A DNA stretch of 64,000 bases from Pseudomonadota bacterium. GTDB taxonomy: Bacteria; Desulfobacterota; Desulfobulbia; Desulfobulbales; Desulfurivibrionaceae. The notes beneath the pieces are model-generated. The model did no database searches. It was not told the DNA's origin and was given only the letters and a program-made list of their open reading frames with translations. The DNA is taken from assembly GCA_018830485.1 (NCBI GenBank), contig JAHJRQ010000025.1, forward strand, positions 1-64,000, read 5' to 3'. The stretch's first letter is position 1. Every line of letters begins with the position of its first letter. Below are positions 17,436-26,633 of this stretch, in pieces. The translations under genes were made by a program, and so were the position numbers.

Positions 17436-18118
17436 TGTCTCAATCCATACTCATTCTCGCCGCCCATCCCGATGACGAAGTTCTCGGCTGTGGCGGTACC
17501 ATCGCCAAACTGGCGGATGCAGGCGCAACCATTCATGTCGCTTTTTTGGCTGACGGTGTCTTTTCGCGAGCGGGGGATCAAAACAAACAGCAGGAAGAAT
17601 TGCATATCCGTCGCACCGCTGCCCAAAAAGCCTGCGACATCCTGGGCGTCAAGTCAGTGTCTTTCGGCGACTTCCCGGACAACCGTATGGATACCATTGC
17701 GTTGCTCGACATCATCAAGGCCGTGGAAGCACTGATTACCGCGCACCAACCTGAGACGATTTTCACTCACCATGTGGGTGATGTCAACATCGATCATCGC
17801 AGAGTGCATGAAGCCGTTGTCACTGCCTGTCGTCCGCAGCACGGCCACCCGGTGAAAATGCTGTTGTGCTTCGAGGTGCCGTCCAGCACTGAATGGCAAT
17901 TGCCTGGCAGCGCACCGGCGTTTGTACCCAACTGGTTTGTGGATATTTCTGCAACGCTCGATCGCAAGCTGTCTGCACTGGAGGCCTATACCGACGAGCT
18001 GCGTGCTTGGCCGCATCCGCGCTCAAGGCAAGGGGTCGAACATCTGGCGCATTGGCGTGGGGCAACGGTCGGTGTGGATGCAGCCGAGGCATTCATGTTA
18101 GGTCGGCACTTGGCATGA
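17435..18118 (+). CDS. PIG-L family deacetylase
   Basis: ILILAAHPDDEVLGCGGTIAKL, THHVGDVNIDHRRVHEAV. Confidence 0.9.
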   Translation: MSQSILILAAHPDDEVLGCGGTIAKLADAGATIHVAFLADGVFSRAGDQNKQQEELHIRRTAAQKACDILGVKSVSFGDFPDNRMDTIALLDIIKAVEALITAHQPETIFTHHVGDVNIDHRRVHEAVVTACRPQHGHPVKMLLCFEVPSSTEWQLPGSAPAFVPNWFVDISATLDRKLSALEAYTDELRAWPHPRSRQGVEHLAHWRGATVGVDAAEAFMLGRHLA

Positions 18119-19200
18119 AGGTCATCTTCCGCGTTGATGCTTCCGTTCGCATGGGCACCGGCCACCTCCTGCGCTGCCTGACTCTGGCAGAATCGCTGCA
18201 AGAACGCGGAGTGCAGGTACGCTTTATCTGTCGTGAACATTCCGGCAACCTCATCGCCCTGCTGCGACAGAAGGCCATACCGGTAACGACACTGCCTGCG
18301 CCAGGGATGAACGACATGGTGTCCGCCGAAGACTACGCTGTCTGGTTGGGCATGACGCAGGCCGAAGATGCCGAGCAGACCATTGAGGCACTCAATGGAG
18401 AGAAACCAGAATGGTTAGTGGTGGATCATTACGGGCTTGATGCTGAATGGGAACAGCGGATGCGTCCGTATGTCAGCAAGTTGATGGTGATTGACGATTT
18501 GGCCAATCGTTTTCATGACTGCGATATATTGTTGGATCAAAACTATTCTTCAGAAGGCGAGCGCCGTTATGCAGAGTTGGTCCCTGAAACTTGTAAGCTG
18601 CTGGTTGGGCCCCTTTATGCACTGCTACGACCCGAATATGCCATGTACCGTAAAATCCTGCGTGGCCGTGATGGGCGGGTTAAAAAGGTACTAGTGTTTT
18701 TCGGTGGTTCTGATCCGCATAATATGACGGGAAAAGCGATTGATGCACTATCTCATCCCACGCTGAAACATCTGGGCGTCGATGTTGTGGTGGGTGCTAA
18801 TAACCCACATCGCAAGACCATCGAACAGCAGATATTGCACAGACCGCTCACTACTTTGTACAATACTCGTTCGCATCTGGCAGACCTAATGTCTCAGGCT
18901 GATTTTGCCATTGGTGCCGGTGGTGTGACGACTTTGGAACGAATGTGTTTGGGCCTGCCGACAGTGGTAGTGAGTATTGCCGAGAACCAAATACATTCAT
19001 GTATTGCTTTGCATAGCACCCACTATATTGATTATCTTGGTTGTCAAGATAAAGTAGACGTCTTTAGTTTAGCTAATAAAGTGTTCCATATGATCGATAA
19101 CCCCTGTCAATTGATAGAGATGTCTTTGGCAGGACAAGCTTTGGTGGATGGATATGGAGCCGATATTGTCAATGGAGTTTTAGTAGGATACAGAGAATGA
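18115..19200 (+). CDS. pseG: UDP-2,4-diacetamido-2,4,6-trideoxy-beta-L-altropyranose hydrolase (PseG-like)
   Basis: MKVIFRVDASVRMGTGHLLRCLTLAESL, VLVFFGGSDPHNMTGKAI, GAGGVTTLERMCLGLP. Confidence 0.9.
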   Translation: MKVIFRVDASVRMGTGHLLRCLTLAESLQERGVQVRFICREHSGNLIALLRQKAIPVTTLPAPGMNDMVSAEDYAVWLGMTQAEDAEQTIEALNGEKPEWLVVDHYGLDAEWEQRMRPYVSKLMVIDDLANRFHDCDILLDQNYSSEGERRYAELVPETCKLLVGPLYALLRPEYAMYRKILRGRDGRVKKVLVFFGGSDPHNMTGKAIDALSHPTLKHLGVDVVVGANNPHRKTIEQQILHRPLTTLYNTRSHLADLMSQADFAIGAGGVTTLERMCLGLPTVVVSIAENQIHSCIALHSTHYIDYLGCQDKVDVFSLANKVFHMIDNPCQLIEMSLAGQALVDGYGADIVNGVLVGYRE

Positions 19201-19985
19201 AAAAAGATAAAATACTTGAATTTTGGAATAGTAGAGCAAGCCTAAGTTCATTGGCTGGAACAAATGATATTGGATTGAAACAGCTTGAGATTAAGACGTT
19301 ATCTCACTATGTAAGCGATGGACAAAGGATCCTGGATTTGGGTTGCGGCAGTGGGACAACAGCCTTTTTTCTTGCTGAAAATAAATCTGTTGAAATCACA
19401 GGTATGGATTATTCGCCAGAAATGGTGAAAGAAGCCATACAGGAACGCGACCGAAGAGGTATTTTGCCTTCTAAACTTAACTTTGCGATTCAGGATATAC
19501 GTAATATTGATAAACTGTTATCGAAACAAACCGTCCCATTCGATATTGTAATAACTGAGCGTGTCTTAATAAATTTGGAAACATGGGAAGAGCAGAAGAA
19601 CGCAATTCGTGAAATTATTAAACTCTTGCGTCCTGGCGGCCTTTATCTCATGTGTGAGAATTTGCGTGATGGATTGGATAATTTGAACGAAATGAGAATT
19701 AGCGTTGGTTTGCAGGCAATTGCTAGCCCTTGGCATAACCGCTATTTGGAGCAGAGTGATATTCTTGAGATTGATTTTGCGGAATTGATTGAATACCGTG
19801 ATTTCACTTCTGTATACTATTTATTCAGTCGGATTATCAATGCATGGTTGGCAAAAGAACAGAATGAAGAGCCAAAGTATGATGCGCCAATTAATAGACT
19901 CGCGTTAGAGTTGAGTAAATTTCCACAATTTGAGGCATTGAATCTAGGGCAGACTAGGCTCTGGGTCTTCCGTCGTCCAGAATAA
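19197..19985 (+). CDS. class I SAM-dependent methyltransferase
   Basis: ILDLGCGSGTTAFFLAENKSVEITGMDYSPEMV. Confidence 0.85.
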   Translation: MKKDKILEFWNSRASLSSLAGTNDIGLKQLEIKTLSHYVSDGQRILDLGCGSGTTAFFLAENKSVEITGMDYSPEMVKEAIQERDRRGILPSKLNFAIQDIRNIDKLLSKQTVPFDIVITERVLINLETWEEQKNAIREIIKLLRPGGLYLMCENLRDGLDNLNEMRISVGLQAIASPWHNRYLEQSDILEIDFAELIEYRDFTSVYYLFSRIINAWLAKEQNEEPKYDAPINRLALELSKFPQFEALNLGQTRLWVFRRPE

Positions 19986-20017
19986 ATTTCGTTTGTCATT
20001 GTTCAAGCAGAAAAAGA

Positions 20018-20187
20018 GGTTCTTCGACGCTTCATGTGGATTTGAGCAAATCCTAATGGGGGTATCGATTCAGGGCCGCATCAGGTAGCGGGTGTGGATT
20101 CATTACTCTGCACACGGGAAACAGAAAAAAGGGCAGTTCAGAGTTACTGCTCAAAATAGTCATTTTCACACCAAACGTCGAGGAACC
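20018..20187. mobile_element. putative MITE / IS remnant with about 21-bp terminal inverted repeats
   Basis: GGTTCTTCGACGCTTCATGTG (20018-20038) vs reverse complement of right end GGTTCCTCGACGTTTGGTGTG: 17/21 identical; no transposase inside. Confidence 0.6.
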
Positions 20188-20191
20188 AAAA

Positions 20192-20935
20192 ATGATCACT
20201 TCGTTCGATTCATCAAAAGCTTCTCGTTCAGATGGTAATCGCAACTGTGTATTGGTCACTAGCAGGCCTTGGAACAGCAAGATGCCCGATACGCTGGGTG
20301 CCCGGACCGGATGTGATTTTGTTCTGATTTCTGAGCCAGCGGAACTAACGACTCAGAAATTGACTTCCATTAATCCCAGATTCGTATTTTTCCCACACTG
20401 GTCGCATCGCATTGACTCAAGTATTTATGAACAGTTTGAGTGTGTGATTTTTCATATGACAGATTTGCCTTTTGGCCGGGGTGGTAGCCCGCTGCAGAAT
20501 CTGATTGCCCGTGGCATCTTTGAAACAAAGATCACCGCACTTCGTTGCGTTGAGGAAATGGATGCGGGCCCAATTTATTTGAAGAAACCCTTCAGTCTGT
20601 ACGGTTCGGCAGAAGAGATTTTTATGCGAGCATCCAATGTTATTGAGGACATGATTGTAGAGATACTTGAAAAATTGCCCGAGCCGATACCTCAAGATGG
20701 AGTGCCAACAATCTTTAAGCGTCGCAAACCAGAAGAAAGTGCTCTGGTTGCTGCTCAATCACTGGAACAGGCGTTTGACCTGATTCGAATGCTGGATGCT
20801 GAGGGTTATCCCAACGCCTTTTTAAATGTAGGCCCTTTTAAGATAGAATTTACACGCGCGTCGATGAAAACTGGTCATGTGGTAGCGGATGTCCGGATCA
20901 GTCTTACCGAAAATGTTAACGAAAGAGGCAAGTAA
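20192..20935 (+). CDS. formyltransferase-like protein (PseJ / methionyl-tRNA formyltransferase fold)
   Basis: FVFFPHWSHRIDSSIYEQFECVIFHMTDLPFGRGGSPLQNLIARG..TALRCVEEMDAGPIYLK formyltransferase signature. Confidence 0.82.
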   Translation: MITSFDSSKASRSDGNRNCVLVTSRPWNSKMPDTLGARTGCDFVLISEPAELTTQKLTSINPRFVFFPHWSHRIDSSIYEQFECVIFHMTDLPFGRGGSPLQNLIARGIFETKITALRCVEEMDAGPIYLKKPFSLYGSAEEIFMRASNVIEDMIVEILEKLPEPIPQDGVPTIFKRRKPEESALVAAQSLEQAFDLIRMLDAEGYPNAFLNVGPFKIEFTRASMKTGHVVADVRISLTENVNERGK

Positions 20936-21981
20936 TGATCAAGATAGGAGAGCGAGAGATTGGGCTAAAACACGCTCCTTTCGTTATCGCTGAAATGTCC
21001 GGCAACCACAACCAATCGCTCGAACGGGCATTGGAAATTGTTGAGGCCGCAGTCAAAACAGGTGCACATGCGTTGAAAATTCAGACCTACACGCCTGATA
21101 CCATGACGCTTGATCTGGATGAGCGGGAATTTCATATCAGCGACCCTAACAGCCTGTGGGCGGGGACTTCGCTCTATAAGCTTTACGGCGAAGCCTACAC
21201 CCCATGGGAATGGCACAAGCCGATTTTTGATAGAGCACGGGAACTGGGAATAATCGTTTTTAGCACACCTTTCGATGATATGGCAGTGGACTTTCTTGAG
21301 AAATTGGATGTGCCTTGCTACAAGATAGCGTCGTTTGAAAATACAGATCTGCCGTTGATTCGTCGCGTGGCTGCAACGGGTAAACCGCTGATTATCTCCA
21401 CCGGAATGGCCACCGTGGCGGAATTGGACGAAACCGTTCGCGTTGCGCGTGCGGCGGGCTGCAAAGATTTGATTCTGCTCAAGTGCACCAGTACTTATCC
21501 TGCCACGGCAGAGAAAACCAACATTCTGACCATCCCGCATCTGCGCGAACTGTTTGGCTGCGAAATTGGCCTGTCGGATCACACCATGGGTGTGGGCGTG
21601 TCGGTGGCCAGCGTGGCCCTTGGTGCTACGGTCATCGAGAAACACTTCACTCTTAATCGCGCCGATGGAGGCGTGGACAGTGCTTTCTCCATGGAGCCTG
21701 CCGAGATGGCACAGCTAGTGATCGAGACTGAACGAGCCTGGCAGGCACTGGGGCAGGTCAGTTATGGTCCTACCGAAGCCGAGAGAAAATCCATAGTGTT
21801 TCGCCGCTCACTGTATATTGTGAAAGATTTGAAAGCCGGTGATGTACTGACGAAGGAGAGTGTTCGCGCGATCCGACCGGGCCTGGGGTTACCAACGAAA
21901 TATCTTGATGTGGTGTTGGGAAGAACTGTGAATCAGGATGTGGAAAAGGGGACCCCCATGAAATGGGAGCTTCTGGGGTGA
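20935..21981 (+). CDS. pseI: pseudaminic acid synthase
   Basis: NeuB family + SAF: APFVIAEMSGNHNQSLERALEIVEAAVKTGAHALKIQTYTPDTMTLD; IGLSDHTMGVGVSVASVALGATVIEKHFTL. Confidence 0.92.
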   Translation: MIKIGEREIGLKHAPFVIAEMSGNHNQSLERALEIVEAAVKTGAHALKIQTYTPDTMTLDLDEREFHISDPNSLWAGTSLYKLYGEAYTPWEWHKPIFDRARELGIIVFSTPFDDMAVDFLEKLDVPCYKIASFENTDLPLIRRVAATGKPLIISTGMATVAELDETVRVARAAGCKDLILLKCTSTYPATAEKTNILTIPHLRELFGCEIGLSDHTMGVGVSVASVALGATVIEKHFTLNRADGGVDSAFSMEPAEMAQLVIETERAWQALGQVSYGPTEAERKSIVFRRSLYIVKDLKAGDVLTKESVRAIRPGLGLPTKYLDVVLGRTVNQDVEKGTPMKWELLG

Positions 21982-22006
21982 AAATGAAAAAAACAGAGAT
22001 TGTGCA

Positions 22007-22741
22007 ATGAAAATATGTGCTGTCATAGAGGCACGAATGACATCTTCGCGGTTGCCTGGGAAAGTGTTGATGGAGGCACTCGGGCAACCTTTATTGCATC
22101 ATCTGGTTTCCCGATTGCGGGTTGTGCCATCCTTGGACGGGATAGTTCTGGCAACGACCGTCAATGCCACGGATGATGCCTTGGATTCTTTTGCCAAGCG
22201 GGAAAGAATAGCCTGTTTTCGTGGAAGCGAGGATGATGTCATGGCGCGGGTCATCGGTGCGGCGGAGTCTGTGCAGGCCGATGTTGTTGTGGAAATAACC
22301 GGTGACTGCCCCATCATCGACCCGCAGATTGTTGAACAGACAATTCGGATGTATCGTGCTCATGATGCGGACTATGTGGGAAATGCCCAGATACGGAGCT
22401 ATCCGGACGGCATGGACACCCAGGTGTTTAGCCTGGAGACCCTCAAGCGCTCGGCATCCATGACCAGTGCGCCGCTTGACCGCGAGCACGTTACATTGCA
22501 TATTCGTAATCATCCGGAGTTGTTCTCCCACGTGCATCTGGTGGCCCCGCCAGAGATGCATTGGCCTGAGTTGGGATTGACTCTTGATGAACCGGAGGAT
22601 TACGAACTGCTCAAACGAATCATAGAACATTTCGGCGAGGATAATTCCCTTTTTGGTTGTCTTGACGCGGTACGGTTGTTGCGCGCTAATCCGGACTGGG
22701 TCGCTATTAATAAGGCAATCCAACGCAAGGGCGACACATGA
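22007..22741 (+). CDS. SpsF-like cytidylyltransferase
   Basis: ICAVIEARMTSSRLPGKVLMEALGQPLL, EITGDCPIIDPQIVE. Confidence 0.85.
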   Translation: MKICAVIEARMTSSRLPGKVLMEALGQPLLHHLVSRLRVVPSLDGIVLATTVNATDDALDSFAKRERIACFRGSEDDVMARVIGAAESVQADVVVEITGDCPIIDPQIVEQTIRMYRAHDADYVGNAQIRSYPDGMDTQVFSLETLKRSASMTSAPLDREHVTLHIRNHPELFSHVHLVAPPEMHWPELGLTLDEPEDYELLKRIIEHFGEDNSLFGCLDAVRLLRANPDWVAINKAIQRKGDT

Positions 22742-23703
22742 GTGTTGGTGTCTTGCTTGTGGGGCTTGGGCAGATCGGTTTGGGCTACGATTTGGGTCTT
22801 GATCGCGAAGCACATGTCTACACCCATGCCAATGCTTTTAGCCAACATCCGTATTTCCATCTGATGGCTGCCGTGGATCAAGAGGAGCAACGGCGACAGA
22901 TTTTTGCGCAAACGTATCACTGTCCGGCCTATGCAGATGTAGAAAGTGCTCTCCGTCATCATCAGCCGGAACTGCTCGTGATTGCCGTTCCGACCGGACT
23001 CCATAATGAGGTCCTGCAACGAGTGTTTCGGACGCATCTCCCCAAGGCAGTCCTGTGCGAAAAGCCGCTTTCCTACGATTTAAATGAAGCCCGGGAAATG
23101 GTGCAGGCTTGCGCGGCCAAGGGCGTCGGCCTGTATGTGAACTACATGCGTCGTTCAGACCCCGGCGTCATAGAGGTCAAGCGGCGGCTCGATAAGGATA
23201 ACGCGGGGAATCCGGTTAAAGGGGTAGTGTGGTACTCTAAAGGCTTTTTGAACAACGGGTCTCACTTCTTTAATCTTCTGGAATATTGGCTCGGTCCGAT
23301 GCTCCACTCACAGGTGTTGCACTGTGATCGGCGCTTGGGCGAGAGTGATATCGAATTGGATGTGCAGGTTACTTTCGAACGTGGGAATATAGTGTTTCTT
23401 TCTGCCTGGGAGGAGGCTTTTTCCCACTATACGATTGAATTACTCTCGCCTTGCGGCCGCCTGCGTTATGACCGGGGAGGGGAATTGATCCAATGGCAGT
23501 CAACCCGACCCGACCCGCACTTCCCTGGCTATACCGTGCTTGCCGATACGCCGGAAACCATCGATTCCGGAATGGATTGTTATCAACTGCATGTGGCCGA
23601 ACAATTGGCCGCCGGTTTTCAAGGGAGAAGCTGCAGCTTGTGCCCAGGAGCTCAAGCGCTGGCTACCCTGGAGTCCATGCAAACAATTATTGGGGAACTA
23701 TGA
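22738..23703 (+). CDS. Gfo/Idh/MocA family oxidoreductase
   Basis: VGVLLVGLGQIGLGYD Rossmann start; AVLCEKPLSYDLNEAREMV. Confidence 0.85.
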   Translation: MSVGVLLVGLGQIGLGYDLGLDREAHVYTHANAFSQHPYFHLMAAVDQEEQRRQIFAQTYHCPAYADVESALRHHQPELLVIAVPTGLHNEVLQRVFRTHLPKAVLCEKPLSYDLNEAREMVQACAAKGVGLYVNYMRRSDPGVIEVKRRLDKDNAGNPVKGVVWYSKGFLNNGSHFFNLLEYWLGPMLHSQVLHCDRRLGESDIELDVQVTFERGNIVFLSAWEEAFSHYTIELLSPCGRLRYDRGGELIQWQSTRPDPHFPGYTVLADTPETIDSGMDCYQLHVAEQLAAGFQGRSCSLCPGAQALATLESMQTIIGEL

Positions 23704-24986
23704 GCGTGACAACTGAACTTTTGGCTCTCCACGGTGGGCCTAAAACAATCACCCAGCCATTGAATCGTTATAATTCCATCGGCAGAGAAGAAGTCGAAGC
23801 TGCTAAAGCAGTGGTCGAGAGCGGAATACTTTCCCAATTTCTGGGGTGTTGGGAACCTGATTTTTTTGGTGGTCCCAAGGTGCAGGAGTTTGAACGTCAA
23901 TGCGAGGCGTACTTCGGCGTCAAGCATGCGATCACTGTCAACTCGTGGACTTCCGGTCTGATTGCCGCTGTAGGTGCCATCGGCATAGAGCCGGGCGATG
24001 AGGTAATCGTCAGCCCCTGGACCATGTGTGCCAGCGCCACCGCCATCCTGCATTGGAATGCGATTCCGGTTTTTGCCGATATCGAACCGGAAACTTTTTG
24101 CCTTGACCCTGCTTCGGTGGAAGCGAATATCACTCCGTACACCAAGGCTATCATGGCTGTGGATATTTTTGGTCATTCTTCCGATGCGGAGGCGCTGATG
24201 AAGATTGCCAAATTGCATGACCTCAAGGTTATTACGGATACAGCCCAATCTCCGGGGGCCTATTATAAAGGGAAGTTTGCCGGGACGTTAGCCCATGTGG
24301 GAGGGTATAGCCTCAACTACCACAAACATATCCATACCGGCGAAGGCGGTATTCTGGTTACGGATGATGATGAAATCGCAGATCGTTTGCGTCTGATCCG
24401 CAATCATGCAGAGGCGGTGGTTGGCGACAAGGGCGTCAGTGACTTGCGGAACATGGTTGGTTATAATTTCCGGCTGGGGGAAATTGAATGCGCAATCGGC
24501 ATTGAGCAGCTAAAGAAATTAAAGGGGTGCGTTGCCAGCCGTCAGCGAGCGGGCGAACGGTTAACCCGGGGGATTCGTGATCTGCCTGGTTTGCGGACTC
24601 CGGTTATTACACATGATTGCACCCATGTGTATTATGTGTACCCGATTGTGTTGGATGTGGAAAAAATCGGGGTGTCCCGGGCTCGTATTGTGGAAGCCTT
24701 GGAGGCAGAAGGAATTGAGGGCTTGGCCGCCGGCTATGCTAATGTTCATCTTTTACCCATGTATCAACAGAAAATGGCCTATGGCTCCGGGGGGTTTCCC
24801 TGGACTTCGGATATCTGTCATCGTGATGTCAGTTACACAAAAGGCATCTGCCCCACGGCGGAAAAGTTGCATGAAACCACCTTTCTGGGTTTTGAAATGT
24901 GTCTGCATGAACTGTCGGATGAGGATGTTGATTTAATAGTGCGTGCCTTTCGGAAGGTGTGGACCCGGATGGAGAGCCTGAAATGA
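23700..24986 (+). CDS. DegT/DnrJ/EryC1/StrS family aminotransferase
   Basis: AITVNSWTSGLIAAVGAIGIEPGDEVIVSPWT; GGYSLNYHKHIHTGEGGILVT. Confidence 0.9.
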   Translation: MSVTTELLALHGGPKTITQPLNRYNSIGREEVEAAKAVVESGILSQFLGCWEPDFFGGPKVQEFERQCEAYFGVKHAITVNSWTSGLIAAVGAIGIEPGDEVIVSPWTMCASATAILHWNAIPVFADIEPETFCLDPASVEANITPYTKAIMAVDIFGHSSDAEALMKIAKLHDLKVITDTAQSPGAYYKGKFAGTLAHVGGYSLNYHKHIHTGEGGILVTDDDEIADRLRLIRNHAEAVVGDKGVSDLRNMVGYNFRLGEIECAIGIEQLKKLKGCVASRQRAGERLTRGIRDLPGLRTPVITHDCTHVYYVYPIVLDVEKIGVSRARIVEALEAEGIEGLAAGYANVHLLPMYQQKMAYGSGGFPWTSDICHRDVSYTKGICPTAEKLHETTFLGFEMCLHELSDEDVDLIVRAFRKVWTRMESLK

Positions 24987-25513
24987 TCTATCAGCTTAAC
25001 AATAATTGTTTCGTTCGTCCCCTTGCCGAAACCGATTTGGATGGCGCCTATCCTGGATGGTTTGAGGATCAAGAGGTGTGTCGATATAATTCCCATGGAA
25101 AATTTTTTAAAACGAAGGCTTTTTTTAAGGAGTATTTCGACAATCTCAATCATGAAGATCGTGTGGTTTGGGCCATTTGTCATGACACAGATGGTCATAT
25201 CGGCAATGTCAGCCTGCAAGAAATTTCTCTGATTAACCGTACGGCGGAATTCGCAATCCTTTTGGGGGACAAGCGATATTGGCGTAAAGGACTGGGGCTG
25301 CTAGCAGGAAGGAAAATTCTTGAGCACGGATTTAATAAACTGAATTTGGAGCGCATATATTGTGGAACTGCCGCAACCAATGAAGGAATGAAAAATCTTG
25401 CCATTGCCATGGGGATGATCTTGGAAGGTACGCGACGCCGGCAGCTTTTCCTCGACGGGGCCAGGGTCGATATGCTCGAATACGGAATTTTACAGTCTGA
25501 ATTTAAAGCTTAG
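24983..25513 (+). CDS. GNAT family N-acetyltransferase
   Basis: CFVRPLAETDLDGAYPGWFEDQEVCRYNSHGKF; YWRKGLGLLAGRKILEHGF. Confidence 0.82.
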   Translation: MIYQLNNNCFVRPLAETDLDGAYPGWFEDQEVCRYNSHGKFFKTKAFFKEYFDNLNHEDRVVWAICHDTDGHIGNVSLQEISLINRTAEFAILLGDKRYWRKGLGLLAGRKILEHGFNKLNLERIYCGTAATNEGMKNLAIAMGMILEGTRRRQLFLDGARVDMLEYGILQSEFKA

Positions 25514-25517
25514 TCTG

Positions 25518-26417
25518 ATGCTTGCGATTATTTCCCATGATGCCGGCGGTGCTGAGATTCTCAGCAGTTTTGTGCGGCGAAATTCGCAAGAGTGCCTGTT
25601 CGTTCTCGATGGGCCCGCCCGGAAGATTTTTGAGCGGAAATTAGGTGAAATCAGATCATCCTCCCTTGAGGATGTCGTGAGCAAGGCAACGGCCGTCTTG
25701 TGCGGGACGAGTTGGCAGTCTGATCTTGAGCTGCGGGGAATCAAGTTAGCCCGATTGCAGGAGAAGCCATCCGCGGCTTTTATTGATCATTGGGTCAATT
25801 ACCCGGAGAGATTTACCTGCTCTGGCCAACTCGTGCTACCGGATGAAATCTTGGTCGGAGATTCCTTGGCGCAGGCTTTGGCAACTGATGCTTTTCCGGG
25901 ACTGCCGATCCGTTTGGTGCCTAATCCGTATTTTAAGGATATTCAAGAGGAGCTTGCCGGCCTTCCGGTTCAACGGGTTGCCAATTCACCGACGTTGTCG
26001 GTGCTGTACGTTTGTGAGCCTGTACGAGAGCATGCGTTCAAACAATATGGAAATGAGCGGTACTGGGGCTACGTCGAAGAAGATGCGCTCCGCTATTTTT
26101 TGTCCGGCATTGAAGCGCTGGGCAAGCCGGTGGATTCCGTCGTCATCCGCCCGCATCCTTCGGAGAGCCTGGACAAGTACGAATGGGCAAAAACAGAGTA
26201 CAACGTGCCGATTCATATTGGCGGAATCAAATCCTTGCTCGAAGAAATTGCCTGTAGTGATGTGGTGGTGGGGTGCCAATCCATGGCCATGGTTATTGGG
26301 TTGTTGGCAGGAAAACGAGTTGTCAGTTCGATTCCTCCGGGCGGAACCCCATGTGTCCTGCGGCAAACAGAAATTGAAAAGTTTCAGCTCCTCATCGAAC
26401 AGCAACGGACACCATGA
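25518..26417 (+). CDS. putative GT-B-like transferase, uncharacterised
   Basis: late IRPHPSE motif and SDVVVGCQSMAMVIGLLAGKRVVS resemble surface-polysaccharide transferases. Confidence 0.5.
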   Translation: MLAIISHDAGGAEILSSFVRRNSQECLFVLDGPARKIFERKLGEIRSSSLEDVVSKATAVLCGTSWQSDLELRGIKLARLQEKPSAAFIDHWVNYPERFTCSGQLVLPDEILVGDSLAQALATDAFPGLPIRLVPNPYFKDIQEELAGLPVQRVANSPTLSVLYVCEPVREHAFKQYGNERYWGYVEEDALRYFLSGIEALGKPVDSVVIRPHPSESLDKYEWAKTEYNVPIHIGGIKSLLEEIACSDVVVGCQSMAMVIGLLAGKRVVSSIPPGGTPCVLRQTEIEKFQLLIEQQRTP

Positions 26418-26536
26418 AATACTGCAAAATCTGCCTCCAGCCTGATACAAAGCCCAACGATTATTTTTCGGCTGAAGGGGTTTTTTCGGCATGTCTATCC
26501 TTTTGTGGTGATTATATTTTTTGCGGATTACACTGA
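26414..26536 (+). pseudogene. truncated N-acetyl sugar amidotransferase (WbpG/PseA/LegX-like) N-terminus
   Basis: MKYCKICLQPDTKPNDYFSAEGVFSACLSF..*; resembles the zinc-finger start of the family; intact paralog at 59665. Confidence 0.65.
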
Positions 26537-26633
26537 CTCGAAGAAATTTATTGTCTGTGGAGTCGAACAATTCCTATAAAGAGTTTATTGTGCCGAAAAG
26601 ATCTTTGAAGGATGGGACAAGAGAAACGAATTC

